A stretch of 64,000 nucleotides of DNA. Source: Aciduricibacillus chroicocephali. GTDB lineage: Bacteria > Bacillota > Bacilli > Bacillales > Amphibacillaceae. Shown here piece by piece: positions 27,357 through 37,086 of this stretch (its first letter is position 1; each line of letters starts with the position of its first letter). The position numbers were made by a program, and so were the translations under genes. The notes below the pieces were generated by a model, which was not told where the DNA came from, did no database searches, and saw only the letters and a list, made by a program, of their open reading frames with translations. The stretch is taken from positions 696,001 through 760,000 of the forward strand of contig NZ_CP129113.1 of the NCBI RefSeq assembly GCF_030762805.1, read 5' to 3'.

Positions 27357-29399
27357 ATGGGTAGATACTTAATAGAGAAAAATGAGTACTATAAAAAGTT
27401 AAGTAAACGTTTGGAAAAAGCACTCAACGTAGGTGATATTGAATTATCTAAAAAGATACTTACAGAGCTAGGCGATATTGATAATGCAACCGTATGCACT
27501 CAAAAAGCGATATATGAATACCTTATTGGAAATGTTTTAGAAGCAAAAGACATACTAGAAAAAAGTTTGGTTAAACATCCATTTAATTACGAGATTCAAT
27601 ATAATCTATGTTTTATTTTAAATGAGTTAGAATCTTTTAAGAGTTCTATACAGCATGCGGTACTAGCTGTGAAGTATGCTGTTGACGATAAGCAAAGGAA
27701 AAATAGTATTCAATTAATTGAAGAAATATTAAAAAATGCGAAAAAAAAAGGCGAGCAAACTTTTAAGTCGGTACTAGGGGAGTATGAAAATAAAAAACGT
27801 CTTTTGGAAGAAACGGATTATCGTGTGTATCCCCTAAATGCTGATAGAGAAGACTGTATGAGAACAGTCTATAAAGAAGATGGAGAAAACCAATATTTAA
27901 TAAATATGTACAAATCAATGAATATATCTAGTGTAGATTCGAATAGTAGGTTCTTTTTTAAAAGTGAATTAATAAAAGGAAAAGAAAATAGATGTGAAAT
28001 TAATCTCCAATTAAGGTATCCAGCAGTAATACCTTTTTCTTTGATGGAGCCACAAACAAATGTTACGTTTTTTATAAACGATAAAGAATATAAATTTAAG
28101 GAAACATTCTTATCTTATAATAAAATTCATTATATAAAAATAAATGAACCGGGAAATCTAGTTATCAAATCTAATAAAAATGTATTTGTTGGGACACCTA
28201 TTCAGAACGTTTCAGAAAAAGTTGCAAAAAAACTAGTTTTACAAATTTTTATTGATGGCATTTCAATGAAATATTTAGAGGAAAAGGGATTAGCAGAATT
28301 AATGCCTAACACCTCTAGTTTCTTTAAAGAAGGATTTATTTCTACTAATTGTTTTGGGACTAGTGAATGGACTATGCCATGTAAGGCTAGTGTTAACACA
28401 GGAAAGTATCCAACTAATCATAAATTACTACACCCTGCACTGAATTTCCAAAACTTTGAAAAAAACCATAAATTGATGTCAGAATACTTTAGTGAAGCCG
28501 GCTATTTAACTACCAAGATTTCATCTAATTGGCGGACTAACCCAGCATTTGGTTATTACAAAGGGTTTGATCGAATCTTATATCAGAATTTTATGGGGGG
28601 AATGGATGTAAGAGATACCATAATGGAAGTAATAGAACACTTGGAAAGTTTTAAGGATAAGAACAATTTCCTTTCAATGTCAATAATGGACGTTCATAAT
28701 GTTCCAGATGAAATTGAAAACCATATATTAACCGAAACACAAACAGATTTGGCTTATCGAGTACGGACTAAAACAAAAGGTATAACATCAGTTCAGACAA
28801 GATATGACGAATCAAAAGTTTATAAATATGGTTTAGAAATAAAAAGGGTTGATTTTTTCCTAGGTATCTTGTTTGATTACATTAATAAAAATTATGATAT
28901 GAAAGATATAGTTGTCCTCTTGCACTCAGATCATGGTCAGACATTTTTAGAAAACACTGATGAAATTCTGCACGGAAGCAGAACAAAAATTCCTTTGATG
29001 TTAAAGGGGGAAGGTATTCCACATGGGAAATCAAATGAAATCATTGAGTTAGTGGATCTTTTGCCAATAATATTAAAAGCTACTGGGCTACAGGTAAGTG
29101 AAGAGATAGATGGTATTTTACCAAAGACTTTAGGTGGAACTAAGGAAAGAAGGTATGCTATAACTCAATTAATACACCCAAATCAAACTTATCAAGCGCG
29201 AATAGAAGATGAAAAGTATATATTTCGTTTTACCTCCAAAGAAAATGTACAATTTGATTTAACGTTTAATATAGATAATTATAAATCCAGTCTATTAGAT
29301 AAGGAGACAGGAGAGGAAGTTTCAGCTATTCATAGTGAGATTATAGATTTTTATGAAAGAGTTGTGTATCAACATATTAAGAATTTTATTACGTGGTAA
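27357..29399 (+). CDS. TPR plus alkaline-phosphatase-superfamily transferase (sulfatase-like fold, Thr nucleophile)
   Basis: A 680-residue protein. Residues 1 to about 130 look like TPR-type helices (ALNVGDIELSKKILTEL). A beta domain follows, then a sulfatase-like catalytic domain from about residue 290: Asp300 in FIDGIS, Thr339 in EWTMPCKAS, Asp525-His526 in LHSDHGQTF and His539 in LHGSR. Sulfatases carry a formylglycine Cys/Ser in CXPXR at the nucleophile position; here it is Thr without the motif, as in phosphoethanolamine and phosphoglycerol transferases. No membrane helix, so it is cytoplasmic. It may move a phospho group onto the flagellar glycan (inference). Confidence 0.78.
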   Translation: MGRYLIEKNEYYKKLSKRLEKALNVGDIELSKKILTELGDIDNATVCTQKAIYEYLIGNVLEAKDILEKSLVKHPFNYEIQYNLCFILNELESFKSSIQHAVLAVKYAVDDKQRKNSIQLIEEILKNAKKKGEQTFKSVLGEYENKKRLLEETDYRVYPLNADREDCMRTVYKEDGENQYLINMYKSMNISSVDSNSRFFFKSELIKGKENRCEINLQLRYPAVIPFSLMEPQTNVTFFINDKEYKFKETFLSYNKIHYIKINEPGNLVIKSNKNVFVGTPIQNVSEKVAKKLVLQIFIDGISMKYLEEKGLAELMPNTSSFFKEGFISTNCFGTSEWTMPCKASVNTGKYPTNHKLLHPALNFQNFEKNHKLMSEYFSEAGYLTTKISSNWRTNPAFGYYKGFDRILYQNFMGGMDVRDTIMEVIEHLESFKDKNNFLSMSIMDVHNVPDEIENHILTETQTDLAYRVRTKTKGITSVQTRYDESKVYKYGLEIKRVDFFLGILFDYINKNYDMKDIVVLLHSDHGQTFLENTDEILHGSRTKIPLMLKGEGIPHGKSNEIIELVDLLPIILKATGLQVSEEIDGILPKTLGGTKERRYAITQLIHPNQTYQARIEDEKYIFRFTSKENVQFDLTFNIDNYKSSLLDKETGEEVSAIHSEIIDFYERVVYQHIKNFITW

Positions 29400-29500
29400 A
29401 AAGTTATGAATATATCTTTTATTTTGAAAGTATTAAGCCAAGATACATTATTTTTGTGTTTATAAAGGTGAAAAATTTATTGGGTTGAGGAGATTTATTG

Positions 29501-30187
29501 ATGGAAAAGTTGTTATTTAACAATTTTGAGATAGAGAACGATAATGTTACTTATTGGGATTCATATTATGCGGGAACAGAAATTTCATTAGAGGAATCTA
29601 GCTTTTGTAAATTCACTAAAAGATTTGTTAGTAAAAATTCCTTGATTATCGATATAGGATGTGGTTCTGGAAGGGACTCCCAATCGTTTGCTAAGAGTGG
29701 TTTTAAGGTAATCGGGTTAGATCGTTCGAAAGAGGCTATCAAGAAAAACTTACTTAGTATAAAGGCGATAAAAGAAAAGTTTTGCTTGGATATTGAATTT
29801 ATACAGTTAGATCTAAAGGAAAGTGTAGTTATAGAAGAACTTTTGAAAGAGTTATTTGTAGATAATAACAAAAAAAACATTGTTATCTATTTAAGATTTT
29901 TGCTACATTCAATCGATAAAAATACTGAGGAGGAACTTTTTTCTATATTAAGTACCCACTTACCTTCTGGAAGCCTTATAGCAGCAGAGTTTCGAACTAT
30001 TGAAGATAAGGGGAAATCAAAAATTTACGACAATCATTATAGAAGGTTTATTAAAGCAGAGGACTTAATGAATGATTTGAAAAGTCAGTATGGTTTTGAA
30101 GAACTCTATTTTACTAAGGGTACTGGGCTTTCTGTTTACAAAGATGAAGATCCATTCTTAGCAAGGATTATTGCTAGAAAGTTATAA
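29501..30187 (+). CDS. Class I SAM-dependent methyltransferase
   Basis: A 228-residue methyltransferase: motif I LIIDIGCGSGRDSQSFA, motif II VIGLDRSKEAI and IVIYLRFLLHSID near motif IV. ATG 29501 has GAGGAG 8 bases upstream; the adjacent TTG is less well placed. The GRDSQSFA pattern resembles the group of small-molecule or sugar methyltransferases. Its position suggests methylation of a flagellar glycan. Codon use and A+T content match the neighbouring glycosylation genes. Confidence 0.8.
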   Translation: MEKLLFNNFEIENDNVTYWDSYYAGTEISLEESSFCKFTKRFVSKNSLIIDIGCGSGRDSQSFAKSGFKVIGLDRSKEAIKKNLLSIKAIKEKFCLDIEFIQLDLKESVVIEELLKELFVDNNKKNIVIYLRFLLHSIDKNTEEELFSILSTHLPSGSLIAAEFRTIEDKGKSKIYDNHYRRFIKAEDLMNDLKSQYGFEELYFTKGTGLSVYKDEDPFLARIIARKL

Positions 30188-30495
30188 AATACTTATAGAG
30201 TAATCTAAATTGGATTGTACTATTATGTGCGGACGAAAATCTACAATGCAGTGATAAAATTTTTAGTAGTGAAAATTGTTTAATCTTCATGTTTTTTATG
30301 AATGATTTAATAGAATCTTGGAGAAGACTTGAGTCGATAAAAAATTAGAAGGTTATTCCGAATTTAATAAAGTCTTCGTACTCCCTTTTGTTTATTACTA
30401 AAATTACTGTGCTTAATTATGTGATTTGCCAAGGGGAAATCCAAAAAGTAAGTTTTATAATTGTTTTCCATAAAAATTTATTGAGGGTGGGTTAA
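30188..30495. other. AT-rich intergenic region before neuB-like gene
   Basis: About 300 bases, no gene or clear promoter recognised; the RBS GAGGGTGGG of neuB is at its end. Confidence 0.4.
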
Positions 30496-31542
30496 ATGAG
30501 GAATAATCAAATCGTTATTGGAGATAGGAAAACAGGTATTAATTTTCCTCCATTAATTGTTGCTGAAATAGGTATTAATCACGAAGGCAGCGTCACTGTA
30601 GCCAAAGAAATGGTAGACGCAGCTTATGAAGCTGGTGCTGAGGTTATAAAACATCAAACTCATATCATTAAAGATGAGATGAGCAAAGCTGCTAAGAGAG
30701 TTATCCCTGGAAATACAGATGTATCAATATATGAAGTAATGGAACGATGTGCTTTAAACGAACAAGATGAAATTACTCTTAAGAATTATGTCGAAAGCAA
30801 GGGCATGATCTTTTTAAGCACCCCTTTTTCTAGGGAAGCGGCTGATCGACTTGAAAAAATGAATGTAGTAGCTTATAAGATAGGTTCTGGAGAGTGCAAT
30901 AATTATCCATTAATTGAACATATAGCTTCGTTTGGAAAACCTATGATTGTGTCTACAGGCATGAATGATATTAATAGCGTACGTAAAACTGTAGAAATTC
31001 TTGAAAAGCATCAAGTACAGTATGCGTTGCTTCATTGCACAAATATTTATCCAACACCACCTCATTTGGTAAGACTAGGCGGTATGCAAGAGTTACAAAA
31101 TGCTTTTCCTAATGCTGTAATTGGGCTCTCTGATCATACGCTTAATAATAATGCCGCACTTGCAGCCACTGCTCTCGGCGCCTCTATTCTTGAGCGACAT
31201 TTTACTGATTCTTTTGATCGACAAGGGCCAGATATTGAGGTGTCCATGGGGCCTGAAGAATTAAAAGGACTAATTAAGGGAAGTGCAGAGATTGCTCAAA
31301 TGAGAGGCGGTAAGAAAGAGGCTGCGAAGGAAGAACAGGTTACAATTGACTTTGCATTTGCTACAGTAGTTACAACTGTAGCTTTATCAAAAGGAGATAT
31401 CCTGACAGAAGAAAATATTTGGGTGAAGCGACCGGGTACTGGAGAAATTAAGGCAGAATCGTATAAGGGGCTGCTGGGAAGAAAAGTTATTAAAGATATA
31501 CTGCAGGATGAGCATTTAAAGTGGAGCGATCTTGCTGACTAA
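30496..31542 (+). CDS. neuB: Nonulosonic acid synthase (NeuB/LegI/PseI type)
   Basis: A 348-residue enzyme condensing phosphoenolpyruvate with a hexosamine to form a nine-carbon sialic-like acid. The NeuB barrel shows PLIVAEIGINHEGSVTVAKEMVD, KHQTHI, YKIGSGECNNYPLI, VSTGMND and GLSDHT; the C-terminal SAF (antifreeze-like) domain covers about residues 285-345 (ILTEENIWVKRPGTGEI). Whether the product is N-acetylneuraminate or legionaminate cannot be settled: the early legionaminate and pseudaminate genes are not in the window. It leads a tight neuB-neuC-neuA operon. Confidence 0.9.
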   Translation: MRNNQIVIGDRKTGINFPPLIVAEIGINHEGSVTVAKEMVDAAYEAGAEVIKHQTHIIKDEMSKAAKRVIPGNTDVSIYEVMERCALNEQDEITLKNYVESKGMIFLSTPFSREAADRLEKMNVVAYKIGSGECNNYPLIEHIASFGKPMIVSTGMNDINSVRKTVEILEKHQVQYALLHCTNIYPTPPHLVRLGGMQELQNAFPNAVIGLSDHTLNNNAALAATALGASILERHFTDSFDRQGPDIEVSMGPEELKGLIKGSAEIAQMRGGKKEAAKEEQVTIDFAFATVVTTVALSKGDILTEENIWVKRPGTGEIKAESYKGLLGRKVIKDILQDEHLKWSDLAD

Positions 31543-31557
31543 TAGTTGGTGGTTAAT

Positions 31558-32691
31558 ATGAAAAAAATAGTATTCTTGAGTGGAACCAGAGCTGATTATG
31601 GGAAAATCAAATCTTTAATGAAAAAAGTAGACTCAAGCCCTCGATTTGAATTGCATATTTTTGTAACTGGTATGCACATGCTTTCGAGATACGGATCCAC
31701 ATGGAGTGAAATTGAAAAAGATGGGTTTCAGAATCTTTATAAGTTCATTAACCAATATCAAGGTTCGGATATGGATACCACTTTAAGTAACACAATTATG
31801 GGGTTCGGTAACTACGTAAAAGAATTGAATCCAGATCTGATTGTTGTGCATGGTGATCGTCTTGAAGCGCTAGCTGGTGCAATAGTCGGTGCATTTAACA
31901 ATATTAAAGTTGCTCATATTGAAGGAGGAGAGATTTCGGGAACAATTGATGAGTCAATTAGACACGCAATTACTAAATTCTCTCACCTCCATTTTGTGAG
32001 CAATGAAGCAGCCAAAACACGTGTAATTCAGATGGGAGAACGGACCAATGACATATTTGTCATTGGTTCACCCGATATTGACATTATGTTATCTGATGAA
32101 CTTCCAGACTTGGAGATAGTTAAAAAGAGGTATGAAATTGCATTTGATAACTATGCACTCTTAATGTATCATCCGGTGACTACACAGAACGAAAAAATGA
32201 AACGACATGTTGAAACTTTAATTAATTCTGTGAAAAAGTCGAATTATAACTATGTAGTTGTCTATCCTAATAATGATCCAGGAAGCGAATTTATATTGGA
32301 AGAGTATAAACGCTTGGAGAAAGATAAGCATTTTAAAGTATTTCCCTCAATTCGATTTGAATATTTTTTAACTTTGTTAAAAAATAGTGACTTTATAATT
32401 GGGAATTCAAGTGCAGGTATAAGAGAGACAGGTGTGTACGGAATCCCAGCTATTGATGTCGGCAATAGACAAAAGAACCGTTATAACAATAATACCTCCT
32501 CTAACATCTTCCATGCGGTTGAAGAAGAGGAAGATATTTTAGATAAAATAAAGCAAGCTATGCTATACAATGGGGTTCCTACAAAAGGTTACGGAGAAGG
32601 TAACAGTGATAAGCGATTTATGAATGTTCTTGAGGAAAAAGCAATATGGAATCTTGAAATTCAGAAAAACTTCATAGATGTTATAAATTAG
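31558..32691 (+). CDS. neuC: Hydrolysing UDP-N-acetylglucosamine 2-epimerase (NeuC/LegG type)
   Basis: A 377-residue GT-B-fold enzyme that releases UDP and makes ManNAc or its 2,4-diacetamido analogue. Motifs: VFLSGTRADYGKI, DLIVVHGDRLEALA, HIEGGEISGTIDESIRHA and SDFIIGNSSAGIRETGVYG with VGNRQKNR. ATG 31558 is preferred over a GTG four codons upstream because it gives the usual MKKIVFLSGTRADYGKI start. It begins 15 bases after neuB. It feeds the NeuB reaction. Confidence 0.9.
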   Translation: MKKIVFLSGTRADYGKIKSLMKKVDSSPRFELHIFVTGMHMLSRYGSTWSEIEKDGFQNLYKFINQYQGSDMDTTLSNTIMGFGNYVKELNPDLIVVHGDRLEALAGAIVGAFNNIKVAHIEGGEISGTIDESIRHAITKFSHLHFVSNEAAKTRVIQMGERTNDIFVIGSPDIDIMLSDELPDLEIVKKRYEIAFDNYALLMYHPVTTQNEKMKRHVETLINSVKKSNYNYVVVYPNNDPGSEFILEEYKRLEKDKHFKVFPSIRFEYFLTLLKNSDFIIGNSSAGIRETGVYGIPAIDVGNRQKNRYNNNTSSNIFHAVEEEEDILDKIKQAMLYNGVPTKGYGEGNSDKRFMNVLEEKAIWNLEIQKNFIDVIN

Positions 32692-32702
32692 GGTGACATG
32701 AA

Positions 32703-33401
32703 ATGTACAAAAAAAATACATTTTTAGCAGTAATTCCTGCCAGAGGTGGTAGCAAAGGAATACCGGGTAAAAATATTGTTAATGTACAGGGGAAGCCGTT
32801 AATTGAGTATACGATAGATGCGGCTAAAGAATCTAAATACCTTGATCAGGTAATCGTTTCGACAGATGATGACAATATAAAAGCATGCGCCATTAACGCG
32901 GGGGCGGAAGTGCCATTTATCAGACCTGCTTATTTAGCAACAGATACTGCAAAGACAATAGATGTTCTGATCCATGCAGTTAATGAATTAAAAAAATGTG
33001 GAGAGAGCTATGATTTTCTAGTTCTTTTACAGCCAACCCAGCCTTTGAGAAAAAGCTTTCATATCGATGAGGCGATAGTAAAAATGTGTGATGGTGGTTA
33101 CGATAATATTGTTAGTGTTTCTCCAGTAAGTGAGCATCCTATCTTAATGAGAAAAGTTAATGGGAACGATAAACTATCAAACTTATTAGGTGTAAACAGT
33201 ACCGTTAGACGACAAGATTTCTTAAAGGTATATAAAGTAAATGGTGCTATTTATATAAATAAAATTGACAATTCGTTTAATCAGGATTTGAGTTTAAATG
33301 ACAATAAAGTGCCTTATTTTATGAATTCTAAATATGATTTGGATATCGATTCGTATAGAGATTTAAAGTTGCTAGATTTAATCCTAGCCGAAAAACTTTA
33401 A
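32703..33401 (+). CDS. neuA: CMP-nonulosonic acid cytidylyltransferase (NeuA/LegF type)
   Basis: A 232-residue CMP-sialic-acid-synthetase-like enzyme: AVIPARGGSKGIPGKN, the nucleotide-binding loop, VSTDDDNIK and LLQPTQPLR are all present. It activates the sugar made by NeuB as the CMP donor used by Maf proteins. It follows neuC by 11 bases and ends the operon. Together with Maf at 23.5 kb it completes the last steps of flagellin glycosylation. Confidence 0.9.
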   Translation: MYKKNTFLAVIPARGGSKGIPGKNIVNVQGKPLIEYTIDAAKESKYLDQVIVSTDDDNIKACAINAGAEVPFIRPAYLATDTAKTIDVLIHAVNELKKCGESYDFLVLLQPTQPLRKSFHIDEAIVKMCDGGYDNIVSVSPVSEHPILMRKVNGNDKLSNLLGVNSTVRRQDFLKVYKVNGAIYINKIDNSFNQDLSLNDNKVPYFMNSKYDLDIDSYRDLKLLDLILAEKL

Positions 33402-33469
33402 ATTTATTATTTTATAAGAACATATATTCCTGTTTGTGTTATAATTAAATTAGGTGATTTTAATGCAAA

Positions 33470-34393
33470 ATAAATATCAAAGCTAAAGCTATCTGCGGGC
33501 GAGATACCGAAAATCACTAGGAAAACAATAAGAGACCAAAAATTGTGGGGAGCTTTGAATCGATTCAAATCGATCAAGAAGCTTCTCCATTTTGTATATC
33601 CGGATACTTATGAGGAATTTGATTTCCAACGTGTAAGAAATGAGTACTGGGCAGATGTTCATAATATTAAGGCTGATTTTGAACAGAAGCTTATAGAAAA
33701 TGGTATCGATTTTGCAGAAATACCGAAGCATATTACTTGTGAACGGTTGATTAAGTGGCGGCTATCGAATGCTTTCAAACGGCATGGCGATTCTCCTTTC
33801 CAGTTAATGGAGGCGCTTTATCCTGGCAGATTTAAAGCTGAGCAATTTAGGAAAGTACTTCAGCGCTATTGGAATGATAAATAGATGTTACGGGAGCAGT
33901 TTAATGTGGTGCTTCAAGTAGAGGGATTAGACTTTGAAGAAGTTCCTTTGAAGGTAACCCAACGGCTTTTACAGGATTATGGATTTGCCCAGGTACTCAG
34001 TAATTATGGACAGTCTCCGGCCCAGTTTATAATGGATCTGCATCCAGAACATTTCAATTCCGCGCAGTCTACAAGGATGCAAGGGTACTGGAGTGAAGTA
34101 AAGCATGTCCAGACAGATATACGCTTTTGGACTTTAATCGGGTGCCAGATGGTTATTGGGACAATCAAGAGAATCGGGTTGCTGCTTTGCGGGCTTTCTG
34201 CGGTCTGCATGGGATTAATAGAGAGAATTTATATGAGGTTACAAGAAGTTGTTTTCGCAAATATTATCCGCGTTTCGTCAGTGTGCTAGATAGGTATTAT
34301 GAAGGCAAATGTTATCTATGGGTTATTGAATCCTTTACTGATGATAATTTGAAGCCTCAAGAACTTGGCTTGCCCGTTTGGCGTGCTGGGTAG
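33470..34393 (+). pseudogene. Decayed tandem-repeat protein (DUF4046-like, tentative)
   Basis: Several broken frames carry a repeated block of about 60-65 residues with the pattern (I/L)DF.E(I/V)P..(I/V)T..L...... GDSP.Q.M..L(Y/H)P..F......R..YW. Copies: 33490-33690, 33705-33884 (IDFAEIPKHIT, YPGRFKAEQFRKV), 33915-34110 (LDFEEVPLKVT, HPEHFNS) and 34127-34393 (YWDNQENRVAALRAF). Stops at 33882 and frame changes near 34115 separate them, and no intact start is seen. I relate the motif to Bacillus proteins with DUF4046-type repeats, but this is from memory; function unknown. Confidence 0.5.
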
Positions 34394-34414
34394 ATTTGTG
34401 ATTTAAAGGAAGAA

Positions 34415-34621
34415 ATGCTCGTGCATAATATGCTGCTTGAGTATTTTTCTGAAGGGACTGTAAGGAGAGACAAGGAACTCTTCGTAAATGAGGCATCCGG
34501 AGAGACTTATATTCCCGATTGGATTCACACAATCCTCGGTGAAATTCCTTCTTTTGGTCAGCCTGCTCTGTATACCCTGAAAAACGTTCACTTCCATACA
34601 ATCCGAAATACTCAACAATGA
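34415..34621 (+). CDS. Small hypothetical protein or tail of the decayed repeat protein
   Basis: A 68-codon frame with AAAGGAAG ten bases before its ATG (MLVHNMLLEYFSEGTVRRD). It is in the same frame as the preceding repeat fragment, separated by a TAG, so it may be its former C-terminus. No family recognised. Confidence 0.3.
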   Translation: MLVHNMLLEYFSEGTVRRDKELFVNEASGETYIPDWIHTILGEIPSFGQPALYTLKNVHFHTIRNTQQ

Positions 34622-34743
34622 ACTTCCTATCACCCTTTGAAAAATTAATAATAATACTAGATAGCAGGAAGATTAAATGAGGATTAGAACAAAAATATTT
34701 CAGACGTATATAAGTATTCATTCTTTTATTGGGAGAATTATAA

Positions 34744-35604
34744 ATGATAAGTTTATTCTCTACTAGAGAAATAGCTTTAGGCATATGGATGGCTATCACT
34801 CTAATTATTATACTAATTATGGCAATGAAGTATAAAGATATCAGAAAGTCTATGCATGATGTAATAAAGGCTTTAATGAATAAGTATATTATTTTATTTT
34901 TTACCATTACATTAATTTATGCTATTTCTTGTGTGAAAATGCTGTCTATGTTACCTATATGGGAATGGCAGTTTTTGAAGGATATTATCATATGGGTGTT
35001 GCTAATTGGATTTCCTATTTGTATGAATGCAATTCAGAAAAGAGACCAGTTTTTTTTCCGAAATGTTGTTATAGACAATATAAAAGTGTTTGTACTAATA
35101 GAATTTTTTGTTAATACTTTTACGTTTAACATTACTGCCGAATTGATTTTAATTGCTTTTGCAACCGTATTGCTGTTACTTATACATGTTGCTTCAAGCA
35201 ATCAATCTTATAAACATGCAGAAAAACTTCTCTCGTATGTCCAGATTTTTTTAGGATTTTCAATTATTTGTTTTGCACTAAAAAATGCGTATCAACATTA
35301 TCATGGATTTAATCAAATAGATTTGATGATTACATTCAGCCTTCCATTGGTTTTATCAATATTATTTTTGCCACTGGCCTATTTATTTGCAATCTATGCA
35401 GAGTATGAATTAGTATTTGTTATGTTAAACTTCCGAGTCTGCAGTGAAAAAAGAAAAAAAGTGAAATGGAGAATATTTACTACTTGCAAGCTTTCTTTAA
35501 AGAAAATCTATACAATTAAATTAAAATACTTAAAAGAATTTTATAAAACAATGGATTATAAAGACATAGATGATGTATTTCAAAAATTTAATATAAATGA
35601 ATGA
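34744..35604 (+). CDS. Multi-pass membrane protein of unknown function
   Basis: A 286-residue protein with about seven hydrophobic helices (for example LGIWMAITLIIILIMAM and LILIAFATVLLLLIHVA) and a basic, cytoplasmic C-terminal tail of about 55 residues rich in Lys. RBS GGGAG precedes the ATG. I do not recognise the family. It is very A+T rich, like the glycosylation genes upstream, and is flanked by two pseudogenes, which suggests a region of turnover. Confidence 0.65.
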   Translation: MISLFSTREIALGIWMAITLIIILIMAMKYKDIRKSMHDVIKALMNKYIILFFTITLIYAISCVKMLSMLPIWEWQFLKDIIIWVLLIGFPICMNAIQKRDQFFFRNVVIDNIKVFVLIEFFVNTFTFNITAELILIAFATVLLLLIHVASSNQSYKHAEKLLSYVQIFLGFSIICFALKNAYQHYHGFNQIDLMITFSLPLVLSILFLPLAYLFAIYAEYELVFVMLNFRVCSEKRKKVKWRIFTTCKLSLKKIYTIKLKYLKEFYKTMDYKDIDDVFQKFNINE

Positions 35605-35756
35605 CTAAGTAAATAGATATTCTTGCAAGTAGTATTAAGTTAATGAAGGTACTATAACAATTTTGAAATGTCATTGTCATTGTACTGAATTCTATTAAAA
35701 CGATTCGAGAAGGACTTGTACATATTTATTATTAATAAAATAAGGGAGTCATAGTT

Positions 35757-36915
35757 CGATGACATCGTATAAATTCAGAATCTTCACCATAAAGAGGAGC
35801 AAGGAACACGAGAATTGCACATAACCTGAAGGTCATAATGTGGCGATGGAACTCGATCAGGCGGACTTGGACCGATTTGCCGATCCGCACGGAAATGATG
35901 ATCCGTACAATTACTTTGATGCTACAGTCACGCATGAGATGGTACATGCTGTCTTTACCCAGACATTGAATATGGGGTCGGACGAAAGTGGCGACCGAGC
36001 GATCCCAAAATGGTTTAATGAGGGATCAGCAAAATATTTAAGTGGTGGCGCAGACCGGTTGTATGGAGAAGTTCAGAACAGAATCATTGCCGGTCGGTCA
36101 AAATCTGAAGCGATTGGAGATGTACTCAATGCGATCGGCAACAGCCAGACATGAGGAGGTGCGAGTGTAAACTATGCGGCAGACTATACGGCTGTACGCT
36201 TCCTTGATGAAACGGTAGCTGCAATAGCAATAATACGTATAAAGATATTAAAGCTGTATTTGCCGAGCTTTCAAAAGGTGGAGCGCTAGATGACACATTG
36301 AAGAAAGCAGGATGGGCCAATGGATTAACAAATTTTATTGTTGATTTCAAAACGAACGGTGCGGCAACTGCTGAGCAGCGCTTCGACAATTTTGCATTAA
36401 ATCAAGATGTAGGTTCAGTCATCCAAGGCAAGACGCCAGAAACTGTGATCAGCCAGGATTCGCGCCCCCTGCAGATGGCTCGGCGCTCGTTTATTGGAGG
36501 GCGACATTTGCGACAGTTGATACATCGATTGCAGAGCCGCTCCATTTCCAAATCGGTGCCAATGCAGGTCAGCAGCTTACCGTGAACTTGGAGAGTGTTG
36601 GCAGGGCTTCTCTCGGTGTGAATGGAGTCGACCTCACTGCGGATGCAAACGGTGTTATCTTCAAGTTCGATCAGGCGATAGGCAAGGTGTCTGCCTACCG
36701 TTAGCCTCGGAGCGATATAGAATTGCCTGGATCACGCACTTACGGCTGGGGAGTTAACAGTGTAGAGAATCTCACCGTAGCTGAATCACGTGAAAGAGAC
36801 GCAGATATCGCTAAGGAAATGATGACTTTTACAGGCAGCCCAAGCGATGATTGCGCAATCGAATCAGTTGCGGCAAGGTGTGTTACAGTTGTTAAAGGTA
36901 GGTTTGTAATGGCTC
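35757..36915 (+). pseudogene. Degraded flagellinolysin (flagellin-protease) copy
   Basis: Fragments in several frames match the intact gene at 41.9 kb along its length: leader and first codons (GAGAATTGCACATAACCTG, with ACG where ATG belongs at about 35809), then an internal deletion of roughly 600 bases joining codon 6 to the protease part (AMELDQADLDRFADPHG). HEMVH is kept (35931-35945), followed by a TGA replacing the Trp of QSWGG at 36152, frameshifts near 36220 and 36465, and a damaged C-terminus ([11 protein letters not shown] then a deletion). It cannot make a functional product. Confidence 0.85.
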
Positions 36916-37037
36916 GTTGCAAGGGAGGCATGCGTTCCATTTGAATGATATGAGCGAATAACTTTTAAGAATATAAATTCTTCAATAAGATAGAATGTCG
37001 GATGTAAGATGGTACTCTATTCATACGGCTTTTTTAA

Positions 37038-37080
37038 ATCAAAAACACCGGTTTCTGATAAGAAACCGGTGTTTTTGATT
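37038..37080 (-). terminator. Terminator of the purine permease gene
   Basis: Perfect stem ATCAAAAACACCGGTTTCT/AGAAACCGGTGTTTTTGAT, readable in both directions. Confidence 0.85.
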
Positions 37081-37086
37081 TAAACT

